Positions 11,751 to 22,500 of a stretch of DNA of 64,000 nucleotides are shown here, piece after piece (the stretch's first letter is position 1; each line of letters opens with the position of its first letter). This stretch comes from Phoronis australis (taxonomy: Eukaryota > Phoronida > Phoronidae): assembly GCA_002633005.1 (NCBI GenBank), contig NMRA01000078.1, positions 109,425 through 173,424 of the forward strand. The letters are read 5' to 3'. The translations under genes were made by a program, and so were the position numbers. The notes beneath the pieces are model-generated. The model did not search any database and had not been told where the DNA came from. It worked only from the letters and a program-made list of their open reading frames with translations.

Positions 11751-11792
11751 CTTCTGATGATGGTGTTTCAATAAACGGCGAAACATGACAAA
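11751..11792 (+). ncRNA. Hammerhead-ribozyme-like motif in right arm, decayed
   Basis: The inverted partner of 11348-11389: CTTCTGATGATGGTGTTTC...AACGGCGAAAC. The stem II closing pair is changed (GGC instead of GCC) and ATGTC has become ATGAC, so the putative cleavage site is damaged. Confidence 0.25.
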
Positions 11793-11822
11793 TCGGTTTA
11801 AATCCGTCGTTGTTTTTATAAT

Positions 11823-13343
11823 GAAATCTACAGTCACAGATCGATATTGTATTGATATCAAATAGCACATCTCGGAGACACGCTGACATCCACGTGCAAA
11901 GTGGTTGTGACATAGCTGTAGCACTGCATACGGAATTAGCAAAACAGAAGCAATCATAGTGTCGCCCAGAAAAGCTACAAACTGGATCTGATGGGTATCA
12001 TGCACAAACGGGAAATGCGGTTGTGCGGAACGTTAGCTGAACATTTCGTACAGTGTTCTGAGCGTGTAGTGGGCCTCGCGTCAATCTTTTCAATGAAAAA
12101 TCTTTGCAGCGCACTCTATTGGAGACGATGTCGAAGATGAGGACGATATGAATTTGAACGATGATTTTAATCATGAAAGACACTAAACCCTTCACACCAT
12201 AGTCATATATGCTTGAATTCGGTTACCAACAATTTTGGTGTGATTGTCATCAATTTGAGTACTTGTAATCACGAAATAAACGCAAAAATTAAAAAAGTGT
12301 GATGTCATCAGTGGATGTCCGGTCTTCGCCATTCAGTGCCATGTTGTCCTACAGCAGCCGTGAGCCAGAATGGTCTCAGAAACAGTGCGTGTGCGGATGA
12401 TGCAGATAGCAATCGGATCGACAATATTTCAGTTTTTGTATTTCGAAAAGACCTTCAGAAATGGCATAGGCTCGTGCATGGGACACGGGTATGATAATAC
12501 ACGGTGGAACAAGCGATCACTTTAGGGGCCACGCTGTGCGCTCAGAGCTTGCAGAGGTTTGGTGATGCCTGGGGCGATTCTTTAGTGAATGTCCCTCTCT
12601 CTACTGAAATGCATGGACCCTACTAAAAGTAAAAAAGATGAAACATATAACATAAAAGCTTTATTCAGTTTAACTACAATTAAATCAGTCACAATTTCAA
12701 AAAAATTGGTGATTAGATGCCTACCCCGACGTGGATGCATGCCCGGGGTCGTCGCCCCCCACTTCCCCGTAGAACCTTTGAGATTTTGAGTCATCTCAAG
12801 CAAGGCGTTCTTCTGCATGTTTAGTTGCAATATTTTCTTTAAATCCGTATTTTGTAATGATAAACATTTCGACGATTCTAGAAGGCATGCACGCAAATGC
12901 CAGACCGTAGGCATCAGACCCGAGAAGCCTCATTGGCGTTGACGTATTCCATGAGAGGTTCAGGTGGCTCCCCTAAAAATTGTACAAGGCTTATTAACAT
13001 GAATTCTAACGCATTCCAGTGGTAGTTGATGCGGTTTTAGCATTAGACTAGTATTTACAAAAAACATCAAGCGGGAAATTCTCACTAACAACCGGTTAAT
13101 ATTTTAATGTTAGGTAAAATTACAGATACTCCTAAAAATCACGTTGGACGTGGACGATTTAATGCACATAGCTGGTGTCGCATGAGGTTATCGCTTCATT
13201 TCTTAACGAATAACACTTTCCTAACAGAAATACTATCCATGGTATTTTTCAGGGAGAAGGAGAGGCGGTTTTGCCATCAGCAATAGTCCTCTAGAATCAA
13301 GCTTACTACATACCAGTTCAAACTTTCATTGTTCCGATTTCGG

Positions 13344-13374
<31 letters not shown>

Positions 13375-13457
13375 GTGGTTTTCATTTCTCATTTTTCTTA
13401 TTTGTTGGAGCCGAACGTGATGATTGTATCCTACCCAGTGTATGAAAATGTGTGTTT
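11823..13457. other. No gene recognised; GTT microsatellite
   Basis: A (GTT)n run of about 33 bp lies at 13342-13374. Near 12660 the minus strand reads GAATAAAGC, which could be a poly(A) signal for an unrecognised minus-strand transcript or retrocopy. A 110-codon minus frame (12582-12914) has no recognisable motif and no clear splice support. Confidence 0.4.
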
Positions 13458-13776
13458 TTATTGGCGAATTTCATCTAATTCCTCGCTTGAATAGTTTACA
13501 CACTGGTCTAGCTCTCTTGTATATGTTTCGTTGTCGATGTGTCGTCTCAAATGTTTCCCATTTTTTTCACTGGGAGCAGTGTTGCTCAATTTTTTTTGTT
13601 TAGCTCGAATTTCCATAATTTTTGCTCCTAATACGACATTACTGCTTGTGACACTGCCGATACTTTCTATGAAGTTTTTTCTGTCCAGGTGGAAGAATTT
13701 GACATCTGGTGATGTATTATTTTTGCATTCTTCTTTGGTTGTTCGAACGAACAACACGTAAGAATAATGATTCGTT
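13458..13776 (-). CDS. Candidate terminal exon, unknown protein
   Basis: On the minus strand a TTACAG acceptor (13777-13778) opens a frame running to TAA at 13458-13460. The peptide is charged, with segments ECKNNTSPDVKFFHLDRKNF, SNVVLGAKIMEIRAKQKK and YSSEELDEIRQ. The stop codon overlaps a poly(A) signal (CAATAAAAAC). Composition resembles a real soluble or nuclear protein more than random AT-rich frame, but I recognise no family and found no upstream exon. It may be the end of a gene or a decayed retrocopy. Confidence 0.28.
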
Positions 13777-14412
13777 CTGTAAGCCTACACACGTAGCATA
13801 CTGTCGTGCGCTTTTTCGGTGTAGTACCGGCTCAGTAACGTAAAACTTGCTTGGAGTGGTGGTGGCGACAAGAGGTCGACGAGATGAAAGTGGTCGGGTG
13901 GCGACGGAGTTTGTACGGTCGGCAAATATCAATTTACCCGCCCAATTAACGTCAAAATGTCATTTTCGGAGCAGGACTTGTTTTCTGTAGCAGCAGTTCA
14001 TTACAAGGTTCATTTTAGAAAAATACTGCCAAGGATCAATGGTCTATTTGCCGACCAGGGCCCGATATATGTGGGCTATGGCAAGACGGTACTACCGCCT
14101 GAACTGGGCCAGCAAAGTTGGTAAGCTATTACATTGGCCAAGAATGCGCGGCTGCAGTGCATACCAAAGATGAACCCTGACAGAACCAGTGGCGCCCGGC
14201 TTCCAACTAATTTTTTTGAACGAAAGTGGCGTTCCATTCTTAGCCCGAAAAGACACACGAAATCCAATCCAGGGAGGAAAGGATTATTGCTATCAAACAC
14301 GTGCGGAATTTATAAATGAACGTATACAAATGCGCGAATCGGTTTTACGGCAGTTCCGAGGAGCGTTCGCTTTGGTGGCAGGAGCGGCAGTGAGAATCAA
14401 TGCGAGTGCGAC
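13777..14412. other. No gene recognised
   Basis: GC-richer stretch without splice-supported frames. Nothing else seen. Confidence 0.4.
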
Positions 14413-14418
14413 TTATAG

Positions 14419-14647
14419 CTTGCAATGACCAATGACAAAGAGAGGCAAATTTTCCAGACGACATATCGTTCTACAAGTAACATAGGCTTGTATGCAATAT
14501 TGTTTGCGTTGTAAAATTTAACTGCAAGAAATGTTTTTTGCACGAATAACGTCAAAATAATGATAAAAAAGAGGAAGCCGGAAATCAAATGAGACGAAAT
14601 CAAAACCAACAAAGAGAAATCCTCTAAAGAGTAAAATTATAAACCTT
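14419..14647. mobile_element. CAGGGCTTGG-family MITE, copy 1 (short form)
   Basis: Begins CTTGCAATGACCAATGACA and ends ...ATAAACCTTG, a decayed version of the family termini, with the left CAGGG lost. It is flanked by the direct repeat TTATAG (14413-14418 and 14648-14653). The interior keeps the family landmarks: the CCAGACGACATATCGTTC region, TTGTAAAATTTAACTG, and GAGGAAATC-type purine blocks near the right end. Confidence 0.65.
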
Positions 14648-14653
14648 GTTATA

Positions 14654-16368
14654 GTAAACTCTCATTGATTATCTTACACTGAGGAATTATGAAAATGAAA
14701 GATCTCAATCTGGCAGACATCAGAAATGGGAAGGTTACTCCACTGGACAAAAGTTCCTCAAGAGGACGTTACACCCCTCATGTAAATGTTCTGGAACAAC
14801 TTTGAATGGGTCCATGTCTGATGATTACAATACAACACTTGTACAACACACATTGAAAATAAAATAATCCGCATTATTGATGTTTATCATTTTATTAGAT
14901 AAATAGAACATATTATATAATAAATATATTTACTTATTAGTACAACAATTATTACAACAACTGCACCGTAATAATTAATATGTAACAATAATAACCCCGT
15001 GAACAACATTGATTTACAGTGACATTTTTATATCAAAGCCAACAACAATTATACATATATACATAAGTGTAGTACTTTTGTGTAGCTTTACAAACTGCAT
15101 TGTTGTTTACAAAAGCACAAAATAAATAGTGAAAAGGTCAGCAAGGTTGAACTGTATCAAAAACAAAAGTACAACTTATTGTCAGTAAACATCTATGATA
15201 CAACTACTACATCATGGGTTGGAACTTTCACCACTAGATGTCACTACAGTCAGTCACAACCAATGATGAAAAAAGTGTGGGAAATATGTGCCACTACACG
15301 TTACCCAAATTTTTTTATTTTAAGGCTGGAACTTTATGTCAAAGGACATTTTTAACTCACTTTAAGAAACCAGCTAGAATATTTGTACCACTTTCAATGT
15401 TGTCTGTCTCTCTAAAGGTAATTGCTGGTGAAAAAATTTTCACTTTGCCAGTTTTCAGGTACCTATCCTAGATATTAGGACCGAGGAGGGTACAACAGTG
15501 AATGTAACATAAGAAGCGCTTTAGTTCCTCTACATTTTTGACAAAGTTTAGTAAAGGCCCATTTACTTATGACTATTGAAGCCTTACACCACACAGTGTA
15601 ATTTAACAGGGGTCCAGAGGGCCTGGTCCCCCGGTATGTCTGAAAAAAATAGCAACGGGTGTGCAACTACTTGTTTGCAATGCGTTATCAACAAGGTCAG
15701 TTTCTAGTTTTGTGTGAGACGACAGCTAAATATAAAGGGGAGTTAACTACTAATACCAGAACTGCCTGAGAGAACAAACTTACCGTCTCTTTACCCACAG
15801 GAACATTTTGGTGCAATTCAATTGAATGAGAACACCAGCACCACCTAGTGTCACTTCTACACACTATTAAACAACAAACAAACCCCAAAGAGGGGTACTC
15901 ATGTTACTGGCACACCCTGCACAAAGTAAAAGTGAGGTCAACATTCAGCTGATCTACTCTCAGTCACCATTCGCCTTCAAATTTGAAAACAAGTCAGATT
16001 CTTTAACTATACGCTAATGTCATGGCTCTGCGCGAAGTCATTTGATTGTTCAGCACGAACTATCTACTGTAAAAATTTTTCAGTTTAGGACGCAATATGG
16101 CATACAGGTGAAATTTCAGTTTGTCAAATTGCTTGACAAAAATAACACTTCAGGAAAATTTACTTTGCTTTTACCATGGTTTGTATGGTGTAGCTATTAC
16201 TAAACAACATTTGGAAAAATTTGTGCATTTGCAACAACTTGGTGGAAAGTAGGAAAATAGCGCTTTTAGCCATTTCTTTGTCCCAAATTGAAGAATTTGT
16301 ACAATAAATTGGAAGGGACCTTCTAATGATATGATGATGGCAATGACCGGTCAACCAATGGGATGCGA
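14654..16368. other. Downstream region / probable 3' UTR of VGLL4
   Basis: No coding sequence supported. On the minus strand possible poly(A) signals AATAAA occur at 15314-15319 and 14891-14896, which would give a VGLL4 3' UTR of roughly 1.0-1.5 kb. The poly(A) site cannot be fixed by eye. Confidence 0.35.
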
Positions 16369-16577
16369 CTAGGAGAGCACTGTGGGAAACTGAGCTGCCG
16401 GTGACGAAGGTTTGCGTTCTGTGTCTGCCTTGATCTGCAACCACTTATCGCCGAGCGCCTTAGTGAAGTGGTCGTCGACTGACCCAGCTAGTGACCCTGG
16501 CTCTGACGATCGTTTCTGGGCCTGTAACTCCGTCCACGTTGTTCCCAACGCTCGGGCAAAATGGTCGTCAACTGAGG
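16369..16577 (-). CDS. VGLL4: VGLL4 coding exon 5 (TDU motifs 2 and 3, stop)
   Basis: Opens after CTGTTTTCAG in the phase left by exon 4. It encodes two tandem Tondu motifs, SVDDHFARALGTTW and SVDDHFTKALGDKW, 31 residues apart, then LQIKADTERKPSSPAAQF and a TAG stop. DKWLQIKA corresponds to DTWLQIKA of vertebrate VGLL4. Confidence 0.93.
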
Positions 16578-19500
16578 CTGAAAACAGACACTTGTTGGTC
16601 AGTCTTGATACTGCATTTAATGTATTTTTAGAATGAAACATGGAAAGCAACCCAAAGCACAAGCCTCTTCCCGATTCCAAACCTTTTGCGTGGCTCAGTC
16701 ATGACAGTTTGAAAACAGCATGGCTGCTCTTCCACCACAATAGATTTTTCTTCATTTCCTCACAAATTACAGGGCTTGGAATGACCAATAACAAAAAAGA
16801 GGAAAATTTTCCATGTGACACTTTGTTCCACAAATAGGCTAGTGCGATAGAAATTTTTTGTGTTGTGAAACAAACGTTTTTGCCTGAATAATTTCAAAAT
16901 AATGATAAAAAAGACGAAAAAAGAGGAAACTGAAAACCAAATAAAAGGAAATCAAATTAAAAAGGAAATCGTCATAAAAGAAGTAAATTCCAAGCCCTGA
17001 AGTTATCGCATAACATAATATCTTTTCAGACTTATGTTCATTTGGTCACGTGAGGTGACCAACAGGTGGCGTACAGACCAGACTTAAAATGATTTGCGAT
17101 CTATATTCCCATGCAGTTCATGATTTACATAATCGCATATATTAAATTATACACGTCACTGAAACAAAATATCAAAATCGAGGTAGGCACTGCTAATGCA
17201 TTGAAAAAATTAACTGCTGTGCCATCTGTTACTACGGTTACAGACTCAGCTTAAACAATGTGTGTCACAATAGTATGCGATGTTACGGTAATCTCTTTTG
17301 AACTGTGAACACAGACTAATTGCAAACACTCCATTTTTCCAAGTCTGAACCATTGTGAAAAAACTCAAATTTTTTCTCAAGTTTTATTTTATCATAACTG
17401 TACAACACAAATCCTGCTCTTGATGAACTAAAAATTTTCCGACATTTACTTTCGTTGAGGAAACTTGTTAAAATAAAATTTCAGGTGTCCACCATGTTGT
17501 GAACCAAACTGAAGAGCATTTACCGTATCTTATTTGAACCAAAGTGACCTCACCTGTTTGAAGGACATTTAACATCTTTGACGCAGGACTGGGCGTCCGG
17601 CAGTGTGTGGGTGATGGTGAAGAGCGTGGGGATGTTTGTGACGCCGATGACAGGCATTCTGGGTAATTCTTGCCCAGCGACCTTCTGAAGTGTTCGTCTA
17701 TGGCAGGGTCTGAGATCACGACTGTAAAGCAAGATCAAGAGAAACGATGAAAAACAAGCCAATGGAACAATACCAGGCGTTCAAAGATTATCAATGCCTA
17801 CTATATGTTTCAGGGCTTGGCATGACCAATGACAAAAAAAGCGGAAACTTTTACGGCCTAAAACATGCGCGCTACCCAGCCTTGAAATAGTCGATGTGAA
17901 CCCATCAGTGGCATGCGTCTGCGTCTTTTTATCTCGTCCATCCACTCCTCCACTCCCACCCCCACACATTTTTGGCTGCAGAGCCGTAGTATTTGTCACT
18001 GCGGTTTACAATCACACGAGTCGCCATTGAAAATCCCACCACACTATCCCAGATGCCCCGGCAATGTTGACAATTTACGTTCCTCCGAAACATAAAGAGC
18101 AACTTCCGTTTTTCGAAGTGAACGTCGTCGGCAATGCCGCGGTAAGAAACGAATTTGCCGCAGAAATTTTACATCAAATCCGATTTTTTTTTACGCGGAA
18201 ATATAATAAAATGCGCGGACAGAACATTTGAAAAAAGCGGAAATCCGCGTTTCCGCGGAAAATTCCAAGCCCTGATGTTTTCTAATTAGTTTTACTTAAT
18301 TATCATGGAACCTGACTCTTTATCTTCAGATATCAAAACCAGAATTTCTTTGTTAATTAGTGAGCTTGTGGAACTCAAACAATCACAAGTTTTCATGCTG
18401 TGTTGATAAGAACATGACCTCGGACGTATCACGTGACCATCTGCTACGTAACCCACGATGAGGAAGTCCTTTTTTGATCAAGTCAGTGAATTTGTATTTA
18501 GAATTCCAATTACTGGTTCCTTAAATGTTTATAAAAAATCAGGGTTACACAAAAGCATAATTTGATTGACGACAATGAGATTACATCACGTGTCACTATA
18601 TGCGTATTGAAAAATGCATTCGATTTCATGCAACAACCACTCTAGCCGATAACCTTTGACCCCTTAAAAAGTTTTATGTGACTCAAACCAGAGATTTCTC
18701 GTCCAAGTCACCTCTGCAAGGGCAAGTTTTCTTAATCTCTGCACACTGGCGGTGGCCATATGTAAATGTCTCAGCATTAAGCACAAAATGGCATTCTTCA
18801 AATTACCAAATTTTGGAATGGATTATCAAAATAGCTGTAATTTTTGTGACCTAAGAAATGTCACTCGATATTTTTAGTACGCAAAACTAAATTTAGTGCC
18901 TCTTTAAAATCGGTTGACTGGGTCAAGTTTAATCCAACATCAATAGATCAGACATGAAGATTCGAATATCAGCTGTTACAAAGATAATCTAACATCACTG
19001 TAAACCATAGATAAAAATCATCAACGCAACTGGATTACTTAGAAGCCTGTTGTTGAAAGGGTTACTTAAAAAAAAGTTGATGATGATTATAGGCAAATAA
19101 GTTTCGTAAGACCTTTGCCATAAAAGTAATTTCACGGTTATGTTATTGATGTAGATAAAAATTCTTAGTGTGATGTTGTCATGCCTTGTTCACATTTTAA
19201 CACAGGGCTTGGAATGACCAACGACAAAAAAGAGGAAAATTTTCCAGGTGATGTATCGTTCCGCACATTGACTTGTGTAATAGAAATAACTTCTGTGTTG
19301 TAAATTTTAACTGAAATAAACGTTTTTGCACGATTGAAGTCAAAATAATTATGAAAAAGAGATGTAAAAGAGGAAACTGAAAATCAAATTAGAAGAAATC
19401 AAATTAAAGGAAATCGAAACGAAAAAAGAGGAAATCCTCTTAAAAGTGTAAAATTCCAAGCCCTAATAACAACTATGTATTATTGTACTAAGGTGATGTA

Positions 19501-22500
19501 GGACCATATAACGTCCAATTTTGGAAATCAGAAATGGCCGATCATACTCATGCGACGTTATCAGATACTATCCTTCATGCACTGTTCTGCAAAATTCAGT
19601 TACAAATTGTTTTTAAACTGTTCCACTTTTGCACATGGGGCTATCATAAATAGAACTGATACTATTTTTATGAAAAACTATAAAGTTGCATGAAACGAAA
19701 ATGAAACGAAAAGTTTAAAAAGTGACAGTGTTGTTGAGATTTTGTATTGAACATTTATATCATAAAAAATATGCTCACGTTATTGATACTTCTACTTTGT
19801 TACGAATGTACCGCTAATTTTTGCTCATTGTTTTCTAAAAAAGCCACGTGACATAATTATTGGAAGACTGACTTTAAGTCAAAAATGAAATTTTAATGAA
19901 TTCCTACGTTCAGAAAATAGATATTTGGCAAAACGTACAATCTTATCCACAAGATCCCACATAAACGTAATGGTTTCACCCAGCCAGTAACTTTTACATC
20001 AATACACCCCCAGCCTAACTGTCTCCGCCCACTGATGAGGCTAGCAACACTTAGCTATGTTTGGAATGTTTTGAGCTCCACCAAAAATAGCTGGCGCATA
20101 CCCAGAGGCACCAGGCTGGCCATCAACAGGATGCAGTAATTATGTTTCCCACTGGTCAAAATGCCTTTCGTTTGATGACCAAAGACAACTTTTTTAATAC
20201 CAGTTGCATGCCTACTGTGCCCTCACCAAGGCCAGGGGTACTATTACTACGGTATTGATGGGGTACTATTACTATTGATAAGTCAAAGGATACCACACAC
20301 CAAGGCTTAGGGGTATTCAAAATCACTTCAGAAGTTATGAAGAATTTTAAGACATGAAATTATCTTATAATAGTGAAAAGTCAAGTGCATTTTTGTTTCT
20401 GACCTAGACAAGAATGCAGACCGAAATGATAAGTCGGGTTATGTCAAAACGTGCTTATGTTACAGAGCACAGAGAACAATTCCGCTAGCTTCCTTGAGCC
20501 AGTTGTTTTCTTTTCACGCTCACTTCTGTATATCTATAGGTTAAAAACAACAACTCATAACCTTCTTCAGGTGTAATCCATCAGAAAAAGCACCCATTTT
20601 ATTCTAAACAAACTACACAATTAAGGCATACACTTTTGCTAAGAAGTTTTGACATAAGTTTGTCCCTACGTCAGAACTCGTTCTAAAGACCTGGGGTATG
20701 TTTTATGAATACTGACCTTTACAAGTCAGAAATTTGGTCTTACGCTCCACACATCTATTTCTGAAAAATAATCAAATCTCACTTGGGCATAAGTTTCTAA
20801 GCTAATCTCTACAAATTAATTCTAGACTACGATGCGTTCATAATTACTCGGTTAAACCTTTATTCACCAATTGGGAAGTGGGAGGGTAAGACCAAATTTC
20901 CGTCTTAAGTCGCAATTTTCATGAAAGAGTACCCTTGTGGATGAAGACGTCAATAAAACAACTCACCCCATACCTGCGATTTAAATAAATCTATCTTCTT
21001 ATGCCAGACTTAATATGCATTCACACTGACAGTTAGCACTGTGCAAGCTGTCCCAGAAACAAGATGTTCCAGAAAAAAGTGACCATGTCGAAAAAAGTTA
21101 AACTGGCAAAACTTGATACCAGTGTAACAACTTACCTTACCTCCAAGAGGTGGGTAAAATGCGAACAATCACCTTGTCCGAATGCAAGTGCTCAGCCCAA
21201 GTCTTTTCACTCTCATGGTGCCCATGCAGAGTGATTTTCGTCGAACGTTAGAAAACAACACAGTCTCTTTAATGTACACGTGTAACATACCTGTTGTGAT
21301 CTCCCTGCGGTTTGTTGCACTTGTGTTATTTGTCGATGCCGCACAAATCACCGACGGTCTCTGTGATTGGCTGAGGTTGAGGGGTGATGTCTGGCTGCAG
21401 TGATTCAGCACTCTGCCATTCTCCCAGCCTGTAGGAGTTCTAGAGTGCAGAAACAAAAAAAAAAACACGCATAAAAGCTGCTTGTTGGATTTTACAGGAT
21501 TGACAATATAACAGACTGTGAATACATTAGGGCTGTTCCAGCAAAATCTGTATGGGAGGGGGGGAAGGCAACTGAAATAAAAATTTATGGGTGGTTGAGT
21601 TTGATTTAAATTCAAAATGGCTGGTGGTCGTACTTCAAAAAAATTAAAATTTACAGGTCGTTGTTGTTTCATTGGGCCATAAATGTTTGATGGTGGGTAA
21701 TTTTAGTAAATTTTATAAACAATCCGCACAGAATCAAAAACTGAAACAAAAATGCAACTTGCAAAAAGCTCCGACTTTTTCACTCACTCTGATCTCCTCA
21801 TCGGCATGCCCAAAACACCATTTAACCACAGGTGCTCGAATTTCTCGATGGCTAATAACAATATATAAGAAACATATGCTTTCTTAGTAATGAATGACAT
21901 TAGTGGTGATGGAGGAACAGATAAACTCAAGCGCCTGTGCAGTCAACCACAAGAACAAAAAAAGAAATTATGGGTGGTTGCATTTCAAACTTATAAAAAA
22001 TTACGGGTGGTAGGCTGAAGAAATAAATGAAAAATATGGGTGGTGGGTGCGAAAAAAAAGGTGCCTTCCCCCCCTCCCATACAGATTTTACTGGAACAGC
22101 CCTTAGTAAAGTATGAATAATTGACCATATGAAATGTATGATAGAAAAACAGCTTGACACCAGCTACGAATCATATCATTAAACCATATACTTTTATTGG
22201 TAATAATCCCACAATACAACTGTGTGTTATAACCGGTGTTGCCCAGGAATCACCCTCCTATTAACAATATTTATTGCATAGTAGAGACCTGGATCAAAAT
22301 TCTGAAATTGCAAAGAGGTCTACGTCAGATCAGACACGCATACCTGAGTAAATGTGCTGAAAAATAACGAACAAAAAACAGCCAGCATACTTTCAAGCTA
22401 TCCGCTACATAATGCTATATTACTGCACTGAATACTTAACGGACAATATCCGTTAAGCCGTTATTCATTACTTGCACAGTTGGGTGGCGCTGCAAAAAAT

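Larger units (their letters stand above)
11321..11819. mobile_element. Element with ~75-bp inverted arms (foldback or Penelope-related)
   Basis: 11321-11396 and 11744-11819 are inverted copies, beginning ATAAAAACAACGACGGATTT on the outside and ending ...CATCATCAGAAGAAAAA on the inside, around a 347-bp unique centre. The outer ends sit next to TTA/TAA, so a short TSD is possible but not clear. No coding sequence lies between the arms. It may be a long-TIR MITE or two oppositely oriented ends of a retroelement. Confidence 0.65.
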
